A DNA stretch of 64,000 nucleotides, taken from contig CAWGDM010000012.1 in NCBI GenBank assembly GCA_963821345.1, positions 434,001 through 498,000 on the forward strand, written 5' to 3'. The first letter of the stretch is position 1; each line of letters starts with the position of its first letter. Below are positions 1-8,842 of this stretch, one piece after another. Position numbers and translations under genes: made by a program. The stretch comes from WHSW01 sp963821345 (GTDB lineage: Bacteria > Actinomycetota > Thermoleophilia > Solirubrobacterales > 70-9). The notes beneath the pieces are model-generated. The model was not told where the DNA came from. It saw only the letters and a program-made list of their open reading frames with translations, and ran no database searches.

Positions 1-3
1 GAC

Positions 4-1497
4 GTGGGTGGGATAGCGAAAAGGGGGCGTGCACTGCGCAATCGTGCCGCAAGATCAGCCACGGGCCTCGTCGTCGGCGTCATCGTGCTCGCCTTCAGCG
101 CATCGCCTGCCGCCGCCGCGACAGCCTTCAGCCAGGCGCTGCTGGTCCGCGGTGACGACACCACCCTGCTCAGCGAGAGCCCGATCTCGAGCTGGGGCTT
201 CGACGGCGGATCGACCGGGCTGCACGGCTACGGCGGCGGCCGGTTCGTAACCGCCGACTCCGGGCACTTCACGAAGCCGATCGGCAAGGACTCGCTCGAG
301 CTCACGGCCGCCGTCGTTAAGGGCACGCATTTCAAGCAGCTGAGCTTCGAGGCGACGAAGACGGGCAGCTCGTCGGCCTACTTCCGGGTCTGCTTCACGG
401 ACGTGATGCTGAGCTCGAGCCAGCTCGGATTCGGCTCCGGCGACAGGGCGGAGGAGCGGATCGGGTTCAGCTACGACAAGGCGAAGTACGACTACGCGCC
501 CGCCGGGGCGCTCGCGGGCGGCTGCGGCGGCAAGAGCCCGGCGCTGAACGCCTGGGTGATCAAGCTCGGCGGCCACAAGGCGACGGTCGGCGCCTCCTGT
601 TTGACCGAGCTCTGCAAGGCGACGATCCGGCTCACCTCCGGCCCGGGCCAATGCCTGACGGCCAAGCGCGGTGCCGGCGGGGGGTGCGCTCCGGTCGGCA
701 CGGCGAGCGCGACGATCAACGGCGGCACGGCCGAGGTGCTGAGGATGCCGCTCGAGGTCTCCAAGGCGAGGTTGCTGGGGGCCGAGTCGGTGCAGCTGAT
801 CGGCCTGCTCAAAGGAGGGGGGCGCAAGGTCCTCGACAACGACGCCCTGACCGTGCCCGCGGTCCAGACGCCGGGCGAGGTGACGCTCGGCTGCCCGGGT
901 GTGGGCAGGGTCGGCTCGCCGCTCGAGTTCACCGGCGGGGTCAAGAAGAGCAAGCGACCGAGGCCCGTCGGGCATTCCCGCGCGACGCTCGTCCCGGCGG
1001 GCGGCGCGCCGGTGGCGATCGAGCTGACCGCCCCGGACGGATCGCTGGCGGGCGCCGTCGCCGTCACCGACGCTGCCGGCGCCTACGCGTACGGCGACTT
1101 CGCTCCCGACCTGGTCGGACGCTGGAGCGTCGTCGCCAGCTCGCCGGCCGGCCAGCGCACCGGGGTCGGGCAGTCGCAGGCCTGTGCGGTCGAGGTCGGG
1201 CGCCGGGCCTCGTCGCTGACCCTTTCGTGTCCGACCGGGACGATCCCGTTCGTTCCACCGACGCTGTTCGCAGGCGCGCTCACGCCGGCCGGGACCGGCA
1301 GCGTCGAGATCGTCTACTCGACCACCGCACCGCCCGCGACCACGATCACCCACACCGTCCCGCTCGCCGCCGACCGCACCTACTCCGACTCGTTCAGCCC
1401 CGGGGTCGCCGGCAGCTGGACCGCTGTCGCCCACTATCTCGGCGACGGCAGCGTCGCCCCCACCGATTCGCCGACCTGCACATTCATGGCCGGCTGA
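4..1497 (+). CDS. Exported multi-domain protein of unknown function
   Basis: Secreted protein of 497 residues that I do not recognise. It begins with a basic N-terminus and a hydrophobic core (about residues 20-38) ending in an Ala-rich stretch, a typical Sec signal peptide. A region of about 250 residues with paired cysteines follows. The C-terminal half holds two repeated beta-rich modules (about 295-395 and 405-497), each opening with a Leu-x-Cys-Pro motif and closing with a Gly-x-Trp-x-x-x-Ala segment, as in bacterial Ig-like surface domains. The GTG at position 4 is the first possible start inside the window, so the gene could begin further upstream. It converges on the kinase gene with an 8-base gap. 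Role in the cell envelope is inferred only. Confidence 0.7.
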   Translation: MGGIAKRGRALRNRAARSATGLVVGVIVLAFSASPAAAATAFSQALLVRGDDTTLLSESPISSWGFDGGSTGLHGYGGGRFVTADSGHFTKPIGKDSLELTAAVVKGTHFKQLSFEATKTGSSSAYFRVCFTDVMLSSSQLGFGSGDRAEERIGFSYDKAKYDYAPAGALAGGCGGKSPALNAWVIKLGGHKATVGASCLTELCKATIRLTSGPGQCLTAKRGAGGGCAPVGTASATINGGTAEVLRMPLEVSKARLLGAESVQLIGLLKGGGRKVLDNDALTVPAVQTPGEVTLGCPGVGRVGSPLEFTGGVKKSKRPRPVGHSRATLVPAGGAPVAIELTAPDGSLAGAVAVTDAAGAYAYGDFAPDLVGRWSVVASSPAGQRTGVGQSQACAVEVGRRASSLTLSCPTGTIPFVPPTLFAGALTPAGTGSVEIVYSTTAPPATTITHTVPLAADRTYSDSFSPGVAGSWTAVAHYLGDGSVAPTDSPTCTFMAG

Positions 1498-1505
1498 GCT
1501 AGTCG

Positions 1506-3017
1506 CTAGGACCCGCCGGTCAACTCCCAGTCGTTCGGGTTCCGGGCGCTGCCGGGCGGCGACCCCGCGGCCGTCCAGCCGTCCGCAGGGTCGGCGTCGT
1601 CCTCGAACGAGGTCGTGCCGTCGCCGGTCGAGACCTCGATCTGGTCGATCGCCACGCCGTCTCCGTCCTTGCGCTTGTCGGTCTCATACGAGATCGCGAG
1701 CTCGACCTCGCTGCCCGCATAGCGGGAGAGGTCCACCGTCCACTGCTGCCAGCCTCCGGAGCTGCCCGTGGCGGCGTTCCACTCGCCGCCCGTCCTCGGA
1801 TTTGAGCCCGAGCAGTCGGCTCCCTGATAGCGGAGGAGCCAAGGGTGGATCTGATGCAGGACGCGGCCGCAGCTGTCTCCGGTATCTGTGCTGGTCGCCG
1901 GCGCCCCATCCTCCGCGGTGGCCGGCAGGGTCGTCCAGTCGTCCTTTCCGACCGTGCGCGCCTCGACGAAGACGAAGTCCCATGCCGGCTCGGTGTCGTA
2001 GTTGATCCTGAAGCTGAGCGTCGGCGCGTCGCCGGCCGACACCCCTGTCAGGTCGAGGGTCCGCTCCAGGCGCTTGAAGCTGCGGTCCGCCACCTGCGAG
2101 TACTCGTAGCTGGAGGCGTCGAACGCGGTGAACGGCCCAACCGCGCCGGCGCCGCCTGCATCGCCTCCGCCGTCACCGCCACCGAGGGCCAGCGCGAGCA
2201 CTCCTCCGACCACGCCAAGCGCGGCGATAGCGAGTCCGCCGACCACCAACCGCCGGCGCCCTCCGCCCGAGGGTCCGCCACCGGCCTCGCCGGTCGTCGC
2301 GCTTGGCGGCGGGGCCGACGGCGGAGCGCCGGAATCCGAAGCCGCCGGAGCGGCCTCCCCCGCCGCCACGGTGCGCTCGGGGGTTGTCAACCGCTGGCCC
2401 TCCGCCGCGGCGACCGCCGCCCTGCCGAGGTCGCCGGCCGACTGATAGCGGTCATCGGGGGCCTTGGCGAGCGCCCGCTCGACCACCCCATCGAGCGCCG
2501 GCGGGAGCGCGGGGACGAAGATGCTCGGCCTCGTCGGAGGCTCGTTCAGATGGGCGTACATCTTCGCCATGTCGGAGTCCTTCTCGAACGGCACCCTGCC
2601 CGCGAGCGCGACGTAGAGCACGCAGCCGAGCGAGTAGACGTCGACGCGCGCGTCGAGTCGCCCGCCCTCGATCTGCTCAGGGGCGACGTAGTCGATCGTC
2701 CCCACCCATGCCCCGGTCTTGGTCAGCGCGCTGGCGCCGGCCGCCTGCTTGGTAAGGCCGAAGTCCGCAAGGTAGGCGTGGTCGCGGCCACCCTGGGAGC
2801 CGATCAGGATGTTGCCCGGCTTGACGTCGCGATGGACGAGGCCGCGAGCGTGGGCTTCGTCGAGCGCTCCGGCGACCTGGTCGACGATCCGCGCGGCGCG
2901 GCCGGGCTCGAGCCGCCCATCAACGAGGAGCAGCGTCCGCAGGTCGGTCCCGTCGATGTAACGCATCGCCAGGAAGAGGGCGCCGTGCTCACGATCGGGC
3001 TGATGGCCGCCGCGCAC
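1506..3017 (-). CDS. Ser/Thr protein kinase with extracellular domain, N-lobe missing
   Basis: C-terminal part of a Hanks-type receptor kinase. Visible are the catalytic HRDVKPGN loop (residues 62-69), DFG (85-87), APE (112-114) and helix-F motif, a Pro/Ala-rich linker, one transmembrane helix (about 257-278) and an extracellular beta-sandwich of about 220 residues resembling the C-terminal domain of M6 (immune inhibitor A) peptidases. The Gly-rich loop and the ATP-binding lysine of the N-lobe are absent; recognisable kinase sequence starts only near residue 12. Upstream DNA instead encodes the front of a secreted protein. The assigned GTG is therefore probably created by a rearrangement, and the product should be catalytically dead. 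An assembly chimera is the alternative. Confidence 0.75.
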   Translation of the reverse strand: MRGGHQPDREHGALFLAMRYIDGTDLRTLLLVDGRLEPGRAARIVDQVAGALDEAHARGLVHRDVKPGNILIGSQGGRDHAYLADFGLTKQAAGASALTKTGAWVGTIDYVAPEQIEGGRLDARVDVYSLGCVLYVALAGRVPFEKDSDMAKMYAHLNEPPTRPSIFVPALPPALDGVVERALAKAPDDRYQSAGDLGRAAVAAAEGQRLTTPERTVAAGEAAPAASDSGAPPSAPPPSATTGEAGGGPSGGGRRRLVVGGLAIAALGVVGGVLALALGGGDGGGDAGGAGAVGPFTAFDASSYEYSQVADRSFKRLERTLDLTGVSAGDAPTLSFRINYDTEPAWDFVFVEARTVGKDDWTTLPATAEDGAPATSTDTGDSCGRVLHQIHPWLLRYQGADCSGSNPRTGGEWNAATGSSGGWQQWTVDLSRYAGSEVELAISYETDKRKDGDGVAIDQIEVSTGDGTTSFEDDADPADGWTAAGSPPGSARNPNDWELTGGS

Positions 3018-3373
3018 TCGGTCGTCGCCGGGACCTTGACGAGGAACCTGCCCTTCTTGGCGGTGTTGATCGAGTACATGCTGTCCGGGCCGTTCGGCTG
3101 CGCCAGGTCGGTGCCGATGGGCTTCAGGCCCGAGCGCTTGACCTTGAACAGCGTCACGGTGCGGTTGAGCTCGCAGTTGTCATCGCCGCTCGAGACCTGG
3201 CCGAAGAAACCGCCGACCTGGGCCTCGATCGTGACCGCCGTCTCGGTCGCCGCGCTCGACGTCGCGGGGGCGACGAGGCCGGCGGTGAGCGCCATCGCGG
3301 CGAGAGCGGCAACTCCGACTCGACGGATGGCGGAACGCTTGGCGGTGATCTCGGGGGTGTTCTTGCTGGTCAT
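2804..3373 (-). CDS. Secreted protein N-terminal part, 3' end lost in fusion with kinase gene
   Basis: Starts with an ATG preceded by a good AAAGGAG ribosome site. The first 41 residues form a signal peptide (basic start, Ala/Leu core, cleavage after an Ala-rich stretch). Residues 42-123 look like a genuine small exported domain with two Cys (67 and 120) and a KGRFLVKVPA segment. From about residue 124 (near position 3004) the frame runs through kinase-coding DNA in the wrong frame, giving a Ser/Arg/Pro-rich tail that is surely not native. The native gene has thus lost its 3' end at a junction around 2990-3005. I read it as a truncated gene or assembly join. Confidence 0.5.
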   Translation of the reverse strand: MTSKNTPEITAKRSAIRRVGVAALAAMALTAGLVAPATSSAATETAVTIEAQVGGFFGQVSSGDDNCELNRTVTLFKVKRSGLKPIGTDLAQPNGPDSMYSINTAKKGRFLVKVPATTECAAAISPIVSTAPSSWRCVTSTGPTCGRCSSLMGGSSPAAPRGSSTRSPERSTKPTLAASSIATSSRATS

Positions 3374-3402
3374 TGATGTAACTCCTTTTTGTTGTTTGGG
3401 CG

Positions 3403-3418
3403 ACGCGTTTTCGCGTCT
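3403..3418. other. Perfect 6-bp stem / TTTT-loop hairpin in the leader of the secreted-protein gene
   Basis: GACGCG-TTTT-CGCGTC lies about 30 bases upstream of the ATG at 3373, inside its probable 5' untranslated leader. It could stabilise the mRNA or attenuate transcription. There is no strong T-tract on the minus strand after the stem, so it is not a clear terminator. Confidence 0.35.
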
Positions 3419-3555
3419 TGTTCAATGACCGCATCGTCTCCGCGGCGAGGGCCTGCGACTAGGCGACCAAGGCGGGGGCGTCGCCACGCCCACGGGGTAT
3501 TCGCTTACCCGGCCGGGTTAGTCCGACGGCTAGATGCCCGAGTCTGCGGGGTGCA

Positions 3556-4170
3556 CTACGGCAGCACCAGCTCGAACGAGCCGTTGAGGAAATTGACCAC
3601 CCCGTGGTTGAAGATCTGGACCTTGTAGCGGCCGGGACCGACGCGGTTGACCGAGGCCGAGTTGATGTTCCAGCTGTCGGAGCCGTCTCGCTGGTTCGGG
3701 GTCGCGAGCGCACCGAGTGCGGGGTTATCCGCGAACAGCACCTCGTACTTACCCGTGCTGATCCTGCGGGCTGTTACGGCACCGCCACTGCAGTTGTAGG
3801 CGTTTTCGACGCCCTGGCCGCTGAGCGCGGCGGTCACGGTGGCGTCGTTGATCGTGACGGAGCCCTTGATCGCCCCGCTGGACTGGTCGCAGGCGTTCTT
3901 GGCATAGCCAGCCGCCGGGGCGCCACCGAGACTCTCCGCGTTGGTCGCTGTGTCGGCCTGGTTCACGCGCGAGCCGGAGACGTTCGCCTTCAGCTCCTTG
4001 TCGGCCTGCTTCTTGGAGATCGACTTGACCTTCGACTTGGTCAGCTTGCTGCTGACGCCGTCGGTGCCTGCGACGGCCGAGCCGACGATCGCGAAACCGA
4101 GCGCGACGATCGCCGCGACCATCGCCGGCGACGGCCGCGAGGTGCCGAACATCCTCATCAGTGCTCCCAT
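3556..4170 (-). CDS. Exported repeat-poor protein with N-terminal membrane anchor
   Basis: Secreted or membrane-anchored protein of 204 residues. The start was set at the ATG at 4170 because an AGGA ribosome site precedes it; open frame further upstream runs toward the monooxygenase end and looks non-coding. A hydrophobic segment (about residues 9-30, SPAMVAAIVALGFAI) ends at a possible signal cleavage site. Next comes a Lys-rich helical stretch, then a beta-rich C-terminal half with two cysteines and Asn/Gly-rich turns. This architecture is common among uncharacterised exported proteins of Thermoleophilia, as I remember them; no enzymatic motif is visible. It lies 40 bases downstream of the flavin monooxygenase gene on the same strand. 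Confidence 0.65.
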   Translation of the reverse strand: MGALMRMFGTSRPSPAMVAAIVALGFAIVGSAVAGTDGVSSKLTKSKVKSISKKQADKELKANVSGSRVNQADTATNAESLGGAPAAGYAKNACDQSSGAIKGSVTINDATVTAALSGQGVENAYNCSGGAVTARRISTGKYEVLFADNPALGALATPNQRDGSDSWNINSASVNRVGPGRYKVQIFNHGVVNFLNGSFELVLP

Positions 4171-4210
4171 CCGATCCTGGTAGGCGTGACCGGTCCTAGC
4201 ATGATCTCGT

Positions 4211-5428
4211 CTAGTAGACGTGCAGCTGCTCGAGGAGCGCGTATCTGTCATCGACGCGCTCGAGCAGATCCTTGTTGTGCTTGATCATCTTGCTGCGCAT
4301 GTAGACGCGAAGCCACTGTTTGTACATGTACAGCTCGTAGCGGTCGAGCATGTCCTTCTGCGGCAGGTCACTGTGCGCGAGCAGTCCCGCCAGGACCATC
4401 GCGCACTCGAAGCCGAGCGAGATCGACTGAAAGTATGGGGAGCCGATCGCCGAGTCGCCGGCCAGGAACACCGGCGAGTTGGCGAACGGGTGGTCGCCGT
4501 TCCCTTGCGCGTGCCACTGCCGGCTGGTCGCATTGCGAGCCCGGTACAGATTCAGCGGTATCCGGACAACCTCTAGATCGCCGACGATCTCGCCGTGAGT
4601 TTCCTGCTTGATCTTGTCGATGAAGCGGTCCATCGACTCTGCGACCCGCGGGAAGTTGGTGCGAAGCCAACTGCCATCGAATTGCGGAGGCATCGCCTCG
4701 TAGTCCTCGGCGGTGATCGTGACGATGCCGGTCACGTGGCTGATGCTGCCGTCGTAGTACGTGCGGTGGACCGCCGGAATGAACTTGTAGTGCGCGTTCC
4801 CCGCGTTCTTGTAGTACTTGCAGTACTCGTTGCAGTCGTACCTCTGTCCGTACAAGAAGGTGATGACTAACGCGTATTCGAGCCTGATGTTGAGCGTGTT
4901 CGCACCTTCGACCTCACCCGACCCGGGCACCATGTGGTCTCGTAACACCGATCTGTTGCCCGTGCAGTCGATCAGGATGCCTCCCGGCTCGAGCATCGCA
5001 ATCGCATCCTCTGCCGTCACCACGGCCGCGGTGCGGCGAACTGAGTTGGACTGGCGCGCATCGATCAGATCGCTGAGGGAGCCCTCGATCGCATTGAGCG
5101 GGCAGAACCCTTGTTCCCATTCGCGAAGCAGCGCCATCAAATCCGGTGGGATGGCCTGCCTGAACGCGAGGCCCTCGTCCAGCTCGGCCGGCTCGAACAC
5201 GGCCGCGATCGTGTCGCCGTCGATGTAGTCGGTGCGGTAGCTCTCGACTGAATCCGCGACGAGATACGGTGCGAGCTCGACCATCCGGGTGCGTGTGTAC
5301 TCGCGTCGCTTCTCATAGAGGTGGACGGCAAACCCCTCGATCGGCTGGAGCAGTGCCGTGAGCAGAAGACCCACCGGTCCCGCACCGAGGACGTGCACTT
5401 GTCTCTCGGAACGGGGGGTATCAGACAT
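4211..5428 (-). CDS. FAD-dependent monooxygenase / tryptophan-halogenase-like flavoprotein
   Basis: Cytoplasmic flavoenzyme of 405 residues. The Rossmann GxGxxG motif (GAGPVG) is at residues 15-20, followed by a Glu-ending beta strand, and the second FAD motif (FLAGDSAIGSPYF) is near residue 325, typical of class A and E monooxygenases such as the styrene-monooxygenase/hydroxylase fold. Between them are many aromatic residues and a Cys pair in a YDCNEYCKYY segment that may line the substrate pocket. Codon choice is slightly less GC-biased than in the neighbours. No reductase partner lies beside it. Substrate cannot be told. It is transcribed away from the VOC and GST-like genes, with a 97-base gap between starts. 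Confidence 0.7.
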   Translation of the reverse strand: MSDTPRSERQVHVLGAGPVGLLLTALLQPIEGFAVHLYEKRREYTRTRMVELAPYLVADSVESYRTDYIDGDTIAAVFEPAELDEGLAFRQAIPPDLMALLREWEQGFCPLNAIEGSLSDLIDARQSNSVRRTAAVVTAEDAIAMLEPGGILIDCTGNRSVLRDHMVPGSGEVEGANTLNIRLEYALVITFLYGQRYDCNEYCKYYKNAGNAHYKFIPAVHRTYYDGSISHVTGIVTITAEDYEAMPPQFDGSWLRTNFPRVAESMDRFIDKIKQETHGEIVGDLEVVRIPLNLYRARNATSRQWHAQGNGDHPFANSPVFLAGDSAIGSPYFQSISLGFECAMVLAGLLAHSDLPQKDMLDRYELYMYKQWLRVYMRSKMIKHNKDLLERVDDRYALLEQLHVY

Positions 5429-5525
5429 CGTGGGACCAGGATTGCAGGCCTTGCCAGGCGCCGGGACCTGTAGAGACGCGAGTGAGAGTCGAAGCGCGTC
5501 GGGCGCTAGGCTGGCCCAGAAGCGG

Positions 5526-6110
5526 ATGCGGAAGCTGCAGAGTCAAGGGGTCCATCACATCACGCTGGTCGGTGCCGACCGGCAGACCTCGATCGACTTC
5601 TGGGAGGGGCTGCTGGGGATGCCGTTCATCTTCGAACAGCCGAACCTCGACCGGGAGTCCGAGAGCCACCTGTACTTCGATCCGGGCGACGGGCGACTGA
5701 TCACGATCTTCACCAACGAGGAGCGCAAGCCCGATCCCGAGCGCACCTCGACCGATCCCGGCGCCGTCCATCACGTCGCCTTCGCCCTCTCGGCGGCCAG
5801 CTTCGACCAGGCGGTGGAGCGCCTCGACGAGCGCGGGATCGAGCACAGCGGCGTCAAGGACCGCGGTTTCATGGACTCGATCTACTTCGAGGACCCACTC
5901 GGGCTGCTGATCGAGCTGGCCTCCTACCGCTTCCTCCCGCCCGCCGGCTTCACCCACGCCGACGTCCTGCTCGAGGCGCACAAGCTGCGCGTCGCGCGCG
6001 AGGACTACAACATCGACCAGGTCCACTTGGCGGATGCGATCGAGCTCCTCGCCGAGCGATCGAGGCAGTCGCTCTCGGAGGACCGGGCGCCGAAGGATCC
6101 CTACTCGTAG
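5526..6110 (+). CDS. VOC-superfamily metalloenzyme (ring-cleavage dioxygenase/glyoxalase type)
   Basis: Protein of 194 residues with the paired beta-alpha-beta-beta-beta modules of the vicinal-oxygen-chelate fold. Metal-ligand candidates are His in VHHITL near residue 10, His in VHHVAF near residue 80, and Glu in LGLLIELASY near residue 125. The start is the ATG at 5526, where homology to the fold begins; open frame upstream lacks family features. A 60-residue helical tail follows the fold, as in some ring-cleaving or bleomycin-resistance-like proteins. The stop is 16 bases before the GST-like gene, so the two are probably co-transcribed and may handle the same electrophilic or aromatic substrate. 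Confidence 0.75.
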   Translation: MRKLQSQGVHHITLVGADRQTSIDFWEGLLGMPFIFEQPNLDRESESHLYFDPGDGRLITIFTNEERKPDPERTSTDPGAVHHVAFALSAASFDQAVERLDERGIEHSGVKDRGFMDSIYFEDPLGLLIELASYRFLPPAGFTHADVLLEAHKLRVAREDYNIDQVHLADAIELLAERSRQSLSEDRAPKDPYS

Positions 6111-6126
6111 AAAGACCGAGGACGAG

Positions 6127-6807
6127 ATGGCCACCAACACCCTGAGCATCCTGACGCCGAGCGTCAACAACCTGTCCGCACGGGTCTTCGTACGAGCCGC
6201 CGAGCTTGATTTCGACGAGGTCGACATGTGGGGCAACAAAGGCACCCCGGAGTTCCTGCAGAAGAACCCCGCCGACCTGACGCCGCTGCTCGAGGAGGCG
6301 GGGCTCCCCAACGGCTCGCTCTGGGAGAGCTGCGCGATCATGCAGTACCTCTGTAACAGGCACGGTCTGGACAAGCTCTACCCCACCGATCCGGCCGAAC
6401 GCGCGATGACCGACAGCGCGATGTTCTACCTGGTCGGGACTCTCTATCCGCTGATCGCGCGCGCCACCTACCCAACCCTGGGATTCCCCCAGTACCCCGG
6501 CGAGGTCGGCACCTCCGAGGCCGACGAGGCGATCAAGGCGCAGGCCGCGAAGGACGCGGCCGACGCGATCGAGGCCCCGCTCAACGCCTATAACGAGTTC
6601 TTCCTCGACGGAAGGAAGTTCATCGGCGGCGAGTCCCCATCGATCGCCGACATCCGCCTCGCGGTATCGCTTGAGTTCCTACGCGCGATCGATTACGAGT
6701 TCCCGGCCTGGGCCGAGGACTACATGACCGCAGTTCAGGCCGCGCTCGGGGACGCCTATGCGGAGCCGGTCGAGGACGTGCGCGGGTTCGTGGCCTCGGT
6801 CAAGTAG
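6127..6807 (+). CDS. Glutathione S-transferase-like protein
   Basis: 226 residues with an N-terminal thioredoxin fold and an all-helical C-terminal domain. Signature elements are a Ser/Asn-rich active-site loop after the first strand (residues 11-18), a cis-Pro region LTPLLEE (51-57), and the ESCAIMQYL segment (67-75) matching the conserved Glu-Ser gamma-glutamyl contact. The C-terminal domain has the usual hydrophobic-capping motif with Asp (SIADIRLA). Start chosen at 6127 with GAGGACGAG just upstream. Actinobacteria generally use mycothiol rather than glutathione, so the physiological thiol is uncertain. Coupled to the VOC gene. Confidence 0.8.
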   Translation: MATNTLSILTPSVNNLSARVFVRAAELDFDEVDMWGNKGTPEFLQKNPADLTPLLEEAGLPNGSLWESCAIMQYLCNRHGLDKLYPTDPAERAMTDSAMFYLVGTLYPLIARATYPTLGFPQYPGEVGTSEADEAIKAQAAKDAADAIEAPLNAYNEFFLDGRKFIGGESPSIADIRLAVSLEFLRAIDYEFPAWAEDYMTAVQAALGDAYAEPVEDVRGFVASVK

Positions 6808-6841
6808 CGGACAGCCGGCGGCCCTCAGCCATCCCCCGTGG

Positions 6842-8842
6842 TCAGGCAACTGCGGCTTCGACCTGAATCTCGAAGAACGCCTCGATCGCTCGTTCGCGGG
6901 GCATGGCACGACCCTCCGCATAGGCTGCATCGGCGGCGGCATCGCCGATCGCCGATCGGGCCGGATCGAGGTGCGCGGCGACCTCGCTGCTCCAGGCGGG
7001 ATACAGATCCCGTAGGGGCCGCTCCGTCGGGGTGATCGTGTCCGCCAGGCCGAGCGTCCGAAACGCTTCCTGACGACGTCCGAGCCCGGCCAACGACGCC
7101 GCGGCTCCTTCGATCTGAAAGCTCAGCGTTGAAATCTCCCGGCGCACATAGGCGTGACGAGCTGCGCGGAGGTAGCTCCTCAACGCGTCCGAGAAGCGAC
7201 CGGCGTCCAGCCAGCAGTCCCCAATCAGGTAGATGTAGTGCTCCCCGATCCACGTCGTCGACCGTTCCGTGGCCGCCTCGAAGGATGCGGCCGCCTCCTC
7301 GAAGCGCCGTGCCGCATAGTGCACGGTGCCCTCTGAGTCCCGAGCGAACGCTTGGATCGTGGGATCGGGATCGGTCGCGAACTCCTCGAGCGTCGCGCGC
7401 GCTCGTTCGAACCATTCGGGCTCGAAGTCGACGAAGAACTGGGACTCGTAGAAGAGCTGCATCGCTGTCAGCCCTGCCGCCAGGACCTGATCGCCTCCCG
7501 CGCGCGCCGCCGCGACCGCGAGCGAGAAATCGGGAACCCGTACTTCTCGCGCGCGCACCATCAGCAGGATCGCGCGCGCCAGCGGATCGTCGATTCCGGA
7601 GTCGAGAGCGCTCCTCACGGTCGGCTGCCAGGCTTGCAGCTCGCCGCTCTCCGCGAGCGTCCACCCGGCGGCGCCGATCATGGCCGTGAACAGCTCGAGG
7701 TCGTTGTCGGCGGCCCAGGCCATCAATGTCGGCAGCTCGTGTGCCTCGGCGGCGGTAGCCGCCTCAGCGGCGTCCATATCGATCGGGCTCCGGAGGGCGA
7801 GGGGCCACAGCTCGGCGGCCACGACGCCTGCATGACGTCGGCGCAGCAAGGCGAGCTCACCCGATTCCTCGAGTAGCTCGCGAGAGTACGCGCGCAGCGT
7901 GTTGGGCATCCCGAACCGCCCGTCTGCGCGGCGCCGGACGAGCGACAGCTCGACCAGGCCAGCCAGCGCTTCGAGGACGTCGGCGCCGTCCTCCCCGCAG
8001 ACCTGTTCGATGCGCTCGAGGGTCGTGTCGCCGACGAATACGCCGAGCCGGCGAAACAGCGTGGCGGCTTCGGCATCCAAGAGCCCGTAGGTCCATTCGA
8101 GCGTTGCGCGCAGGCCACGCTGGCGCTCGGGCAGCTCGCGGCCACCGCGGCCAATCGCATCCGGAGAGCTCTGCAGGCGCTCGAGCAGCGATGCGGGTTC
8201 GAGCACCGCCAAGCGGGCGGCGGCAAGCTGGAGCGCCAACGGGGACCCGTCGAGGGCGCGGCACAGGGCCGCTATCGACGCGACGTTCTCCTCGGTCGGC
8301 TCGAACCCGGGGACCGCTCGCCGCGCACGCTCCACCAGCAGCTCGGCGGCCGGCGAGGCCGCCAGCGCCTGCAGGTCGTCGCCCTCGGGCACCGCCAGAG
8401 GATCAACCGCGACCACCTCCTCGTCGGCGAGACGCAGCGCCGCCTGGCTGGTCACCAGCAGGCGGACATCGGGGGCCTCGGCGATCAGCAGGCCAAGCAG
8501 CGGCGCCGCCGCCAGCAGGTGCTCGAAGTTGTCGAGCACGACCAGCAGCTCACGTCGGGAGACCGCGGCCGCGATCGCGGCGGCAAGATCCTGGTCGGTC
8601 AGCTGCACGCCCACCGCTTGAGCGATCGCCGCCGGGACGTCGTCGGCTCGCTCGATCTCGGCGAGCTCGACCAAGAACACGCCGTCGACCAGGCGGTCGA
8701 GGAGGTTCTCCGCGACCGCGAGCGCCAGCCTCGTCTTGCCGTTGCCGCCCGCCCCCGTCAGCGTGATCAGCCGGCTCTCGCCGACGAATCGCGCGACGAC
8801 CTCTTCCAGCTCCTGGTCCCGGCCGAAGAGCGGCCCCCGCAC
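6842..8842 (-). CDS. ATPase/TPR part of a split cyclase-ATPase signalling protein
   Basis: MalT/AfsR-like STAND ATPase. Walker A is GAGGNGKTR (residues 30-38), Walker B is LLVVLDNFEHL (99-109), and a long helical C-terminal region with TPR-like repeats follows. Coding sense continues in frame upstream of this ATG to about 8956, where it abuts the cyclase domain in a different frame. The pair normally forms one protein: class III cyclase, then ATPase, then TPR. One surplus base near 8957 separates them, so either the gene is broken, or the parts are made separately, or the read has an indel. It converges on the GST-like gene with a 34-base gap. Confidence 0.75.
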   Translation of the reverse strand: MRGPLFGRDQELEEVVARFVGESRLITLTGAGGNGKTRLALAVAENLLDRLVDGVFLVELAEIERADDVPAAIAQAVGVQLTDQDLAAAIAAAVSRRELLVVLDNFEHLLAAAPLLGLLIAEAPDVRLLVTSQAALRLADEEVVAVDPLAVPEGDDLQALAASPAAELLVERARRAVPGFEPTEENVASIAALCRALDGSPLALQLAAARLAVLEPASLLERLQSSPDAIGRGGRELPERQRGLRATLEWTYGLLDAEAATLFRRLGVFVGDTTLERIEQVCGEDGADVLEALAGLVELSLVRRRADGRFGMPNTLRAYSRELLEESGELALLRRRHAGVVAAELWPLALRSPIDMDAAEAATAAEAHELPTLMAWAADNDLELFTAMIGAAGWTLAESGELQAWQPTVRSALDSGIDDPLARAILLMVRAREVRVPDFSLAVAAARAGGDQVLAAGLTAMQLFYESQFFVDFEPEWFERARATLEEFATDPDPTIQAFARDSEGTVHYAARRFEEAAASFEAATERSTTWIGEHYIYLIGDCWLDAGRFSDALRSYLRAARHAYVRREISTLSFQIEGAAASLAGLGRRQEAFRTLGLADTITPTERPLRDLYPAWSSEVAAHLDPARSAIGDAAADAAYAEGRAMPRERAIEAFFEIQVEAAVA

